A stretch of 62,124 nt of DNA from a bacterium HR15 (GTDB lineage Bacteria > Armatimonadota > Fimbriimonadia > Fimbriimonadales > GBS-DC): assembly GCA_002898555.1 (NCBI GenBank), contig BEHR01000021.1, positions 1 to 62,124 of the forward strand. Reading direction: 5' to 3'. Below are positions 42,807 through 51,252 of the stretch, one piece after another. Position 1 is the stretch's first letter, and each line of letters starts with the position of its first letter. The position numbers and the translations under genes were made by a program. The notes under the pieces are model-generated. The model worked only from the letters and a program-made list of their open reading frames with translations, searched no databases and was not told the origin of the DNA.

Positions 42807-45800
42807 ATGGAGACGCCATTCCTGGCGCAGTTGCGGGCGCAGGAGCGCAGCCAGCTGAGGGAATGGCTCCAGCAGGTGGCGCAGGGCAACGGTGGCATCC
42901 TGTTCATCACGGGGGATTGGGGCATGGGGCGCAGCAGCTTGCTGCGCGATGCCGTCGCCCAGGCAGCGGGGCTGGGGCTGGTGGCTGCTGATACCTGGTG
43001 TCGTGGCGAGCATGGGGAGCCTGCCTGGATGCCCCTCGCCTCCCTAATGGAGCAATTGCTGCGCGCCTTCGGGCACGATCCGCTCGCGCAGCCGCTGGCG
43101 GACCAACTGCAACATTGGATGGCATTTCCGCAATCGTGGCACATTCCTGCACAGTTCATTCGTCCGTTGCGTTCGCTGGCGCGTAAGCGCGCGCTCCTGC
43201 TCTGCGTGGACGATTTTCATCTTGCCTCGGACGCTCTGATTCGACTGCTGCATGGCTGGCTCGCGGGGATTCGGTTGGAACCGATTGGGTTGCTGCTGAC
43301 AGTCTGCACGCCTGTCGAACGCCCCTTGTTGTATGAATTCATGCGCAAGAGCGAGGAGCACGGGGTCGCCCGTAGGCTGGAGCTGGCTCCGCTTTCGCTG
43401 GAGGAAGCGCGTCTGCTGATTGCGGACTGGGAGCCGACCCTTGGGGAGGATGAGACCTTCGTTCAAGCGTTGCATGAGCGCACACGGGGTAGCCCCCTCT
43501 TTATGGTGGAGATTTTACGCCACGCGGAGCGGTGGAAGCAGGAATGGCAGACGCGACTAAAACTCGCCCAAGCGATTCCAACAAGTTTGCGTGGTATGGT
43601 GCTGCAGCGGGCGCAATCCCTTTCCGCACGGGAGCGTGAACTCTTGAGCTGGCTCAGCTGCTTCGAAGGTCTCATTCCCATCGAGATTTTGCCACCGCTG
43701 TTGAACGCCAGCGAGCGTCGTGTTGCCCAATCGCTGACGGCTCTCTTGAGAACAGGCTGGTTGGAGCATGCTCGGGGAGACGCCCATGTGCTTGCTTGGC
43801 GGAATCCGCTGGTGCGTGAGGCGATTTATGAGGTCATCCCCGCGGGGCAGCGGGCCCGCATGCACCGCCAGATTGCCGAGCAGCTCAGCGCGTCCTTTCC
43901 AGCGATTCGGATGGGTTTCTCCTCCCCTGTCGTTGGGGGCGGGGCTGGGGAGGAGGAGCAAGGGCTGCCTTTGCCGGATGAACAGCGGTGGTTGCACTGG
44001 ATGCGTTCGGAGCCTGACGAGCAAGTGCTGGAACAGCTCTGGGAGGCGCATCAGCAGGCGCGCCTGCGTTCCCATCCCCGTTTCCGTCTGGAGTTGCTCG
44101 AAGCCTGCTTGCAAGCGGCAACGCAACTGAACGACCTGCCGAAGCGCATCCATTTGCTGTGCGAGCGTCCCCACCTGATGTTCTGTCTCCCCGACGGCTT
44201 GCTGCGTGCACTGAGCGCATCGCAGGAGGCTATCGAGGAACTGAAAGCGCATCCCGAATGCGACCCTGACCGCACCCTCTGGATCCAGGTGCATTGCGCC
44301 CGGGCGGGGCAACTGATGCAACTGGGGCGAGCGGAGGAGTCCCGCGCCACGCTCCAGACGCTGTTGGAGCAAGGCGGTTGGTCAGAGAGTCAGCAATCGA
44401 TGTTGGAGCTGACCCTCGCCTACCTGCATGCCTGTCAGGGCGAGCTGCACACCGCCTATAGGCTGCACAAGGCTGTCTGGCAGCGCATGCGCTTCGAAAG
44501 AGAGTGGTGGCAGCGTTGGGCAGGTGTGTTGTGCTACACCTTGCGCTATGCCCTCGCCTGTGGCGACCTCGCACTAACACGCGAAGTGCTGGAACAGTTC
44601 AGTGAATGGGCCGCTCATCCCGCTGCGCCACCCGCCTGGAAAGCGCTATGGCACCTGATGCAAGCCGATTACGCCTATTTTGAGGGGCGCGGCGTGGAAC
44701 AGCTGTTCCATGCGCGGGCAGTGCGCGCCCTCGAAGCACCCGACGCGCCCCTCTCGCTGGGCTATGAAAGCGAGTTTCAGACCCTGCTCTACCGTGACCC
44801 CATCGCGGCGTTGCACATTGCCGACCGCGCGTTGGAGCAGATGCGTCAGGCAATTGGCGTCGAACGGGAAGCCGAGTGGCTCCTTTGCAAAGCACAGGCA
44901 CTGCTGGAAGCCGAGCGGTTCCACGACGCGCTCGAAACCCTGCAGGAGGCACGACGGCTGTCCCGCAAGCTCAATCATCAACTTCTCCTGGCGCGTTGCC
45001 ATCTGCTGCATGCCCGGCGGATGCTGCTTGCGCCGCATGAGGAGGAGGGGATGGAACAGGCGAGGGAGCATCTGGCTCAGGTGGAGCCGTTGCTCTCCGC
45101 GCTTGCACTGCCAGAGCTAAAGGTTGAACTTCACCGGCTCCGTTCCATGCTGCTGATGGCCGCGAATGATGCCGATTCAGCCGTGGAGCAAGCGCAGCAC
45201 GCGGTTGCCTATGCCGATGCGTGGGGGCACGCCCTTTATCGCGGATTGGCATACTTGCAATTAGCGGCGGCTCTGACACATCTGCCCGGTATGACCTCTG
45301 CGGGCGGGACGACCGGTCGGGACGCGTTGGAACATGCGGAAAGCCTCTTGGTGGAGTATGGCGCTCCACTTGAGTGGCGTCGGATGCAGCAGTCACGCCC
45401 CTCCATCGAGTGGGTGAGCGAGCGCGGCTGGGAGATCGAGGTGCGCATGCTGGGCGCTGTTCGCGTGCGCTTCCGCGGGCGTGAACTGACGCCCGATGGC
45501 TGGGTCAGCCCGCGCACACGCGCCCTGTTCTGCCACCTGGTGTTGATGCAGGAACGCCCGTTGCACGCCGATACGCTCTGCGAGCAGCATTTTCCCCACT
45601 TAGAGATGGAGCGGGCGCGTGTGAACCTGCAGACGACCATTTCGGCAGTGCGCCGCTCGCTGCGCCGTGCGCTGGGCGAGGCAGCAGGCGAATGGCTCCG
45701 CTACGATTCGGGGTTCTATCGCTGGGCACCCGCACGCAGCTGGGCCGCGGACGCCTTCGAGTTCGAGCGCATCGCCCGCGAGGCGCTCGAACTTGCCGAC

Positions 45801-46184
45801 CCCAATGCCCAACGGGAACGGCTGGATGAAGCCCTGCAGGTCTATCGGGGTGACCTCCTCCCAGAGTTCTCGGAAGAAGAGTGGTGTATGCCGCACTATC
45901 ATCGCCTGCGCGCTCTCTATCTGGAGTGCCTGCTTGCACGGGCGCAGCTGGCTGCGTTGATGGGACGCCATGTGGAGGTGGTGGAGTATGGCGAGCAGCT
46001 CTTGCAACGGGATCCGTGCGATGAGGCGGCGGCACGCCTCCTGATGCAAGCGTATCGTGCGCTGGGACGCCGTGCCGACGCGCTCCAGGTCTACACCCGC
46101 TGCCAAAAAGCCCTTGCCGAACTGCTGGACGCCACCCCCTCCGAACCCACCCGCCAACTGTATGAATCGCTCTTAAAAGGATGA
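42807..46184 (+). CDS. Large SARP-like regulator: ATPase, TPR, winged helix and BTAD
   Basis: 1125 residues, predicted cytosolic transcription regulator. Residues 1-270: AAA/STAND ATPase with Walker A-like ITGDWGMGRSSLL, in which Arg replaces the usual Lys, and Walker B LLLCVDDFHLASD. Middle (about 330-860): helical repeats of TPR type (LLLARCHLLHARRMLLAPHEEEG and similar). C-terminal: a winged-helix OmpR-like domain (about 880-980, IEVRMLGAVRVRFRGREL, RARVNLQTTISAVRRSLR) and a BTAD domain (about 990-1120, FEFERIAREALELAD, YRGDLLPEFSEEEWC, ALGRRADALQVYTRCQKAL). The winged helix at the C-terminal side of the ATPase inverts the AfsR order. Leaderless start 7 nt from GGTACACT. Target genes unknown. 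Confidence 0.85.
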   Translation: METPFLAQLRAQERSQLREWLQQVAQGNGGILFITGDWGMGRSSLLRDAVAQAAGLGLVAADTWCRGEHGEPAWMPLASLMEQLLRAFGHDPLAQPLADQLQHWMAFPQSWHIPAQFIRPLRSLARKRALLLCVDDFHLASDALIRLLHGWLAGIRLEPIGLLLTVCTPVERPLLYEFMRKSEEHGVARRLELAPLSLEEARLLIADWEPTLGEDETFVQALHERTRGSPLFMVEILRHAERWKQEWQTRLKLAQAIPTSLRGMVLQRAQSLSARERELLSWLSCFEGLIPIEILPPLLNASERRVAQSLTALLRTGWLEHARGDAHVLAWRNPLVREAIYEVIPAGQRARMHRQIAEQLSASFPAIRMGFSSPVVGGGAGEEEQGLPLPDEQRWLHWMRSEPDEQVLEQLWEAHQQARLRSHPRFRLELLEACLQAATQLNDLPKRIHLLCERPHLMFCLPDGLLRALSASQEAIEELKAHPECDPDRTLWIQVHCARAGQLMQLGRAEESRATLQTLLEQGGWSESQQSMLELTLAYLHACQGELHTAYRLHKAVWQRMRFEREWWQRWAGVLCYTLRYALACGDLALTREVLEQFSEWAAHPAAPPAWKALWHLMQADYAYFEGRGVEQLFHARAVRALEAPDAPLSLGYESEFQTLLYRDPIAALHIADRALEQMRQAIGVEREAEWLLCKAQALLEAERFHDALETLQEARRLSRKLNHQLLLARCHLLHARRMLLAPHEEEGMEQAREHLAQVEPLLSALALPELKVELHRLRSMLLMAANDADSAVEQAQHAVAYADAWGHALYRGLAYLQLAAALTHLPGMTSAGGTTGRDALEHAESLLVEYGAPLEWRRMQQSRPSIEWVSERGWEIEVRMLGAVRVRFRGRELTPDGWVSPRTRALFCHLVLMQERPLHADTLCEQHFPHLEMERARVNLQTTISAVRRSLRRALGEAAGEWLRYDSGFYRWAPARSWAADAFEFERIAREALELADPNAQRERLDEALQVYRGDLLPEFSEEEWCMPHYHRLRALYLECLLARAQLAALMGRHVEVVEYGEQLLQRDPCDEAAARLLMQAYRALGRRADALQVYTRCQKALAELLDATPSEPTRQLYESLLKG

Positions 46185-46191
46185 GCGAAAA

Positions 46192-47106
46192 TTACCCATG
46201 AGGGTGCCCCTTCGCGCCCATCAAATGAGCGGTGAACAGGTACTGGTGCGCCCAGCCTGAAAGCTCGCCAAAGGTCGTGTGGAACCATTCCGTGATCTCA
46301 CGGTAGGTACGCTCGGTCAGATTGCGGGGGCGTAAGTGGGGCAGCAGCCAATGGCGCATCGCCTGCCACAAATGGGTATCCACGGGCACGGCAAGTGGGT
46401 TATCCAATCCAAACAGCAGCACACAATCGGCAATCTTCGCGCCCACGCCGGGCAACTGGCACAACTCACGCTTCGCTTGCTCATAAGGCAACTCGCGCAG
46501 ACTGGTGAGCCAGCCTTCGCCACGCTCCACAAGGGCGCGCGCCGCCTCTATCAGCGTGCGGGCACGATAGCCAAAGCCCAGCGTGCGCAACTCCGTTTCC
46601 GAAGCATTCACCAGGGTTTGCGCTTTCGGAAATGCCCGCCAGAGACGCCCGTTCCATTCCCCAAGAGGTTCACCATAACGCTCGCACAGCCGCTCGATCA
46701 TGCCTGTGATACGGGGGATGTTATTCGCAGGCGTACACAAAAACGAGAAAAGGCACTCCTCCGCGTCCAGCCAGCGCATCAGTCGCAACCCCGGCAACGC
46801 AGCCACCCATTCTGCCCAGCGGGGATGCAACCGAATCAGGCGCGCTTGAATCTGCTTCAGGTCAACCTCCATTCGGAATAGATGTCTGAAAACAGGCAGT
46901 GGCTCGTGTCCGTTGGGGGCAAGCAGTCGCCAGCGCGAACCCACTGGCTGCACTATCAGCATACGCTCCCCTGCAAGCCCCAGCCATGCCGCTTCACCAG
47001 TGGGCTGCCAGCGGAACACCTGCCCACTCGTCACACAAAGAGGCAGGTCCAGCTCCCCAACGGGCACGGAAACCCTCTGCTCCACCATCACCCATGCGAC
47101 GCCCAT
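46192..47106 (-). CDS. ogg: 8-oxoguanine DNA glycosylase (Ogg1-type)
   Basis: Bifunctional base-excision glycosylase/lyase for oxidised guanine. 304 residues. N-terminal TBP-like domain with SGQVFRWQPTG. Helix region EECLFSFLCTPANNIPRITGMIERLCERYG. HhH LPGVGAKIADCVLLFG with catalytic Lys224, and PVDTHLWQ with Asp243, equivalent to K249 and D268 of human OGG1. Start ATG 47106 preceded by GGAAGAGGGTCA. Convergent with the SARP gene. Ogg1-type enzymes are less common in bacteria than MutM. Confidence 0.92.
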   Translation of the reverse strand: MGVAWVMVEQRVSVPVGELDLPLCVTSGQVFRWQPTGEAAWLGLAGERMLIVQPVGSRWRLLAPNGHEPLPVFRHLFRMEVDLKQIQARLIRLHPRWAEWVAALPGLRLMRWLDAEECLFSFLCTPANNIPRITGMIERLCERYGEPLGEWNGRLWRAFPKAQTLVNASETELRTLGFGYRARTLIEAARALVERGEGWLTSLRELPYEQAKRELCQLPGVGAKIADCVLLFGLDNPLAVPVDTHLWQAMRHWLLPHLRPRNLTERTYREITEWFHTTFGELSGWAHQYLFTAHLMGAKGHPHG

Positions 47107-47148
47107 TGACCCTCTTCCCCGCGGGGGAGAGGGTGTAAGTAAAAGGGC

Positions 47149-48348
47149 TTACCAAGTGTCTGTCTTGCCCGAATCGTCGGGCTGAATGGGCGCACCTAAC
47201 CACGAGAAGGGATAGTTCGGATCTTCCAGTTCCAGCGCCGCTTTGGTTACCTGCAGCGGGCGGAAGGTGTCCATCATGACCGCCAGCTCCTCCGTGCGGG
47301 TCGCGCCCAGACTCGCCTCCACCACGCCCGGCTGCGGTCCGTGCGGAATGCCGGACGGATGGAGCGTGATAGAGCCTTCCTCAATCCCGCGCCGACTGCT
47401 GAACTTCTTGTTCACATAGTAGAGCACCTCATCGCTATCGAGGTTGCTGTGATTATAGGGCACTGGGATTGCCTGCGGGTGATAGTCCAGCATACGCGGG
47501 CAGAAGGAGCAAACCACGAAGTTGGGCCCTTCGAAGGTTTGATGCACGGGTGGCGGCTGATGGATGCGCCCCGTGATGGGCTCGAAGTCGTTAATGTTGA
47601 ACGCCCAGGGATAGACATAGCCGTCCCATCCCACCACATCGAAGGGATGATGTTCGTAGTGGTAGGCGTAGACGCGCCCGCGCTTGTGGATGCGCACCTC
47701 GAAATCGCCGATCTCAGTGCGCGTCTCCAGCTCCTCGGGTGGGCGAATGTCCCGCTCGCAATAGGGTGAATGTTCCAGCAGCTGTCCGTACTCGTTGCGA
47801 TAGCGTTTGGGCGTTTCGATCTGCCCCCCGCGCGCCTCGATCCAGATGAGCTTCGCAGGCAGCGCGTCCAGCACCATGCGCCAGATGGTGCCGTGGGGGA
47901 TCACCAAGTAATCCCCCTCACGGAAGCGCAGATGCCCGAACTGCGTCTCCAGTCTGCCTGTGCCCTCATGCACGAAAATGAGGTCGTCGCCATCGGCGTT
48001 CTTATAAAAGTAGCTCATCTGCTCTATCGGGCGACAGACCGAAAAAATCACATCATCGTTGAACATCAGTTCGATGCGTCCCGTGACGGGGTCACCCTGC
48101 GGTGGCATCTCTTTGGTACGGAAGTGGCGATGCTGCAGGATGGGTTCTTCCAGCGGTTCGATGGCACGCTCATAGCAGAGGTGGAACTCTTTCACGCGTG
48201 TGGGCGGATAGTAGTGATAGAGGATCGACTGGATGCCAGAGAAGCCCTCTGTGCCCAGCACCTCCTCTGCATAGAGTCCGCCATCCGGTCGGCGGAACTG
48301 AATATGCCGCTTCGGCGGCACCTGTCCCATGCGTACATACCACGGCAT
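47149..48348 (-). CDS. hmgA: Homogentisate 1,2-dioxygenase
   Basis: Non-heme iron ring-cleaving enzyme of tyrosine/phenylalanine catabolism giving maleylacetoacetate. 399 residues. N-terminal strands VPPKRHIQFRRPDGGLYAEEVLG. Cupin core FGHLRFREGDYLVIPHGTIWR, HEGTGRLETQ. Active-site segment EHHPFDVVGWDGYVYPWAFNINDF, YHPQAIPVPYNHSN and LHPSGIPHGPQPG, with the His and Glu residues that bind Fe in the family. SD GGAGGT precedes ATG 48348. The partner hydrolase and isomerase are not in the window. Confidence 0.93.
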   Translation of the reverse strand: MPWYVRMGQVPPKRHIQFRRPDGGLYAEEVLGTEGFSGIQSILYHYYPPTRVKEFHLCYERAIEPLEEPILQHRHFRTKEMPPQGDPVTGRIELMFNDDVIFSVCRPIEQMSYFYKNADGDDLIFVHEGTGRLETQFGHLRFREGDYLVIPHGTIWRMVLDALPAKLIWIEARGGQIETPKRYRNEYGQLLEHSPYCERDIRPPEELETRTEIGDFEVRIHKRGRVYAYHYEHHPFDVVGWDGYVYPWAFNINDFEPITGRIHQPPPVHQTFEGPNFVVCSFCPRMLDYHPQAIPVPYNHSNLDSDEVLYYVNKKFSSRRGIEEGSITLHPSGIPHGPQPGVVEASLGATRTEELAVMMDTFRPLQVTKAALELEDPNYPFSWLGAPIQPDDSGKTDTW

Positions 48349-48380
48349 TGTGGATACCTCCCTTGTTTGTGATGAGATCG

Positions 48381-48410
48381 ATAATACCCCATCGAAGCGA
48401 AAGGTATAAT
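48381..48410. promoter_or_regulatory. Divergent promoters (hmgA / tricorn-like gene)
   Basis: Plus strand GGTATAAT (-10 at 48405-48410) lies 10 nt from ATG 48421 with no SD. Minus strand GGGGTATTAT (-10 at 48386-48381) lies 32 nt from the hmgA ATG, with an SD between. Confidence 0.55.
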
Positions 48411-48420
48411 CTCTGCCACC

Positions 48421-49983
48421 ATGCACAGAGGATACTATCGCTTTCCGACCATTTATGGCGACACGGTCGCCTTTGTGTGTGAGGATGATTTGTGGACCGT
48501 TTCGGTGGAAGGTGGGATTGCCCGGCGATTGACCACCAGCCTCAGCGAAGTGATCACACCTCGCTATTCACCCGACGGCAACTGGCTCGCTTTTGTGGCG
48601 AAAGACGAGGGGCATCCGGAGGTGTATGTGATGCCTGCGGAGGGGGGCGAGCCGAAACGCCTGACCTACCAGGGCGCGACACGGGTACAGGTGGTCGGCT
48701 GGACACCTGACGGCAAAGCGATTATCTACAACAGCACGGCTCAACGCCCCCCGCGTGAGGTCTGGCTCTGGCACATCGCCTTAGAGGGCGGATTGCCGAT
48801 TCCGTATCCCTACGGACTGGCGAATCATATCGCCTTCGGTCCGAATGGTGCCGTGATTTTAGGCAGGCACACCGCCGATCCTGCCCGCTGGAAACGCTAT
48901 CGCGGCGGTACGGCGGGCGTGTTCTGGATTGACCGTGAAGGGAACGGGGAATTCGTTCCCTTCAAGCCGACCGATGGCGATCTGACCACCCCCATGTGGA
49001 TTGGCGAGCGCATCTACTTCGTGTCCGACCACGAGGGCATCGCCAATATCTACTCATGCCTGCCCGATGGCTCCGACCTCCGCCGCCATACCCATCACGA
49101 GGAGTACTATGTGCGCTACCCCAGCACGGATGGGAAGCGCATCGTCTATCACGCGGGAGCAGACCTCTATGTGCTGGAGTTAGCCACCGATGAGAATCGG
49201 CTCATCCCCGTTGAACTGCGCAGCCCGCGCATGCAGGCACAGCGTAAATTTGTGGAAACCGAGAAGTACTTACAGGAATACACGCTGCATCCAGAAGGGC
49301 ACTCGCTCCTGTTGACGGTGCGCGGCAAGCCATTTGTGATGGGTAATTGGGAAGGCGCGGTGGTGCAACACGGCGAGCCGCAGGGTGTGCGCTACCGCCT
49401 CAGCCAGTTCCTGAACGATGGCAAGCGACTTATCACCGTCTCCGATGCCAGCGGTGAACCTCGTCTGGAACTGCACACGCCCGACGGCATTACCCGCTAT
49501 GAAGAGTTCGACATCGGGCATCCCTACCGGTTGGAGGTGTGTCCGACTGCCGACCGCATCGCATTAAGCAACCATCGCTTCGAATTGCTGATTTTCGATA
49601 TCGAAAAGCGCGAGTTAAAGCTGGTGGAGCGTAGCGAGTACGCGATGATAGAGGGCTTCGCATGGTCGCCTTGCGGGCGTTGGCTGGCGTACAGCTTCGC
49701 GCCAAACGAGCGCACGCACATCATCAAGATCTACGATTCCGAGACGGGCGCGATCCACCCCGTGACACAGCCGGAGTTCCGCGATGTGCAACCTGCGTGG
49801 GATCCGGAGGGCGAGATGCTCTATTTTATTTCCTATCGCGACTATGACCCCGTACCCGACAACTTGCAGTTTGAACTGGCGTTCCCGATGGGGATGCGCG
49901 TGATGGCGGTGGTGCTACGCAAAGATGTTCCGAACCCGTTGCTACCCCAGCCACGCGCGTTCGAGGAAAAGGCGGGTTCATAG
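48421..49983 (+). CDS. Stand-alone tricorn-like beta-propeller
   Basis: 520 residues matching the N-terminal propeller half of tricorn protease (about 1050 aa). YYRFPTIYGDTVAFVCEDDLWTV opens the first propeller, blades follow as ITPRYSPDGNWLAF, VGWTPDGKAIIY, YVRYPSTDGKRIVYHAGADLYVL, then a second propeller with IEGFAWSPCGRWLAYSF and VQPAWDPEGEMLYF. It ends LRKDVPNPLLPQP...EEKAGS just where tricorn would continue into its C1, PDZ and C2 protease domains. No Ser/His catalytic region follows and the next gene is unrelated, so this is a truncated, possibly regulatory or binding-only version. Leaderless start. Confidence 0.85.
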   Translation: MHRGYYRFPTIYGDTVAFVCEDDLWTVSVEGGIARRLTTSLSEVITPRYSPDGNWLAFVAKDEGHPEVYVMPAEGGEPKRLTYQGATRVQVVGWTPDGKAIIYNSTAQRPPREVWLWHIALEGGLPIPYPYGLANHIAFGPNGAVILGRHTADPARWKRYRGGTAGVFWIDREGNGEFVPFKPTDGDLTTPMWIGERIYFVSDHEGIANIYSCLPDGSDLRRHTHHEEYYVRYPSTDGKRIVYHAGADLYVLELATDENRLIPVELRSPRMQAQRKFVETEKYLQEYTLHPEGHSLLLTVRGKPFVMGNWEGAVVQHGEPQGVRYRLSQFLNDGKRLITVSDASGEPRLELHTPDGITRYEEFDIGHPYRLEVCPTADRIALSNHRFELLIFDIEKRELKLVERSEYAMIEGFAWSPCGRWLAYSFAPNERTHIIKIYDSETGAIHPVTQPEFRDVQPAWDPEGEMLYFISYRDYDPVPDNLQFELAFPMGMRVMAVVLRKDVPNPLLPQPRAFEEKAGS

Positions 49984-50003
49984 GAGGGGTACAATCGAAA
50001 GCG

Positions 50004-51206
50004 ATGGCAACTTTTCGGTATGTAGCACGCGGTCCCGACGGTCAAGAGGTGCAGGGCACAGTGCAGGCTGCCTCTCGCCTGGAGGCAAGCAATCAAGTTC
50101 GGGCGCAGGGCTATTGGCTGCTGGAACTCTATGCGGTGCCCGAATCGGCTCGGCAGGAGCCTCGCCCCCCAAGTTCGGCTTTGCCCCTGTTTGGGGGTGC
50201 ACCCCTGAAAGATTTGTCCCTCTTTTTCCGTCAGCTGGCGACGATGCTCAGCGCAGGCGTGCCTATCTATCAAGCGCTGGACACGCTGGGCAATCAGCGT
50301 CGTCATCCGCGGCTGCGCCGTGCTATTCTGGACATCCGCAATAGCGTGCTGGCAGGCGAGCGTATCAGCGACGCTTTTGACCGCCATCCTGCGCTGTTCT
50401 CGCCTATCATTCGTGCGATGATCCGCGTGGGCGAATCGGGTGGCGTGCTGGAACAGAGCTTGCGTCAGATTGCCGACTATCTGGAGAACGAGCTGGAACT
50501 GCGCCGACTGCTAAGTCGAGTGACTTTCTATCCGAAGCTGGTGCTGGTGCTGATTATTCCGATTTTGATGGCGCCCAGTGTGGTGCTGCGTTTTCTGGGG
50601 CATACGGGCGGCAACCCGCTAACCGACACGCTGGCGAGTTTCGCAACCACGGTGCTAACCACCCTGCTCATCACCCTTGCGGTGCTATGGTTAGCCTTCC
50701 GGCTGGCGATGCGCTCTCAAACCTTCCGCTGGCTGTGGGGGCTGGTCACGGTTTCGATTCCGTGGCTGGGGTTCACTATACGGCAGCTCGCCCTGGCGCG
50801 TTTCGGGCGTGCGCTCAGCGCGCTCTATAACGCGGGCTTGCCACTGTCTCAGGCGATTCGCATCGCGGCAGACGCATGCGGCAATGAGTACCTTGCCAGC
50901 CAACTCAAACCCGCCTCGTCCAAAATCGAAGCAGGCATCAGCATTACCCAGAGCCTGCGTGAGGCGCGGGTGCTGCCCCAGATGGTGATGGATATGGTCG
51001 CCACAGGCGAGAACACGGGTGAACTGGGCTTTATGATGGAGAAAGTGGCCGAATATTATGAAGAGGAAGGCAAAGTGCGCTCCCATCAAGCGGGCTACAT
51101 CTTTGGAGTGGTCGTCTATCTGCTGGTCGCTATCTTTGTATTAATTATTTTGATTAGTTTTTATACAAGTTACTTCTCGTCTATCTTTTCGCAGGCGGGT
51201 CCTTGA
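50004..51206 (+). CDS. pilC: Type IV pilus / type II secretion inner-membrane protein (PilC/GspF)
   Basis: 400 residues, polytopic platform protein on which the pilus ATPase acts. N-terminus TFRYVARGPDGQEVQGTVQA, linker, then two T2SSF domains: FFRQLATMLSAGVPIYQALDTLG (about 75) and LARFGRALSALYNAGLPLSQAIRIAAD (about 265). Three TM segments (VLVLIIPILMAPSVVLRFLG, VLTTLLITLAVLWLAFRLA, GVVVYLLVAIFVLIILISFY). The linker codons for PESARQEPRPPSSALPL are a copy of the GGCTCGGC.GGAGCCTCGCC repeat. Start ATG 50004 is 8 nt from GGGTACAAT, without SD. No other pilus gene is nearby. Confidence 0.93.
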   Translation: MATFRYVARGPDGQEVQGTVQAASRLEASNQVRAQGYWLLELYAVPESARQEPRPPSSALPLFGGAPLKDLSLFFRQLATMLSAGVPIYQALDTLGNQRRHPRLRRAILDIRNSVLAGERISDAFDRHPALFSPIIRAMIRVGESGGVLEQSLRQIADYLENELELRRLLSRVTFYPKLVLVLIIPILMAPSVVLRFLGHTGGNPLTDTLASFATTVLTTLLITLAVLWLAFRLAMRSQTFRWLWGLVTVSIPWLGFTIRQLALARFGRALSALYNAGLPLSQAIRIAADACGNEYLASQLKPASSKIEAGISITQSLREARVLPQMVMDMVATGENTGELGFMMEKVAEYYEEEGKVRSHQAGYIFGVVVYLLVAIFVLIILISFYTSYFSSIFSQAGP

Positions 51207-51252
51207 ATCGGGGCAGTTTGGGGGTGAGAGCATACGGCAGAACCATTATGAA

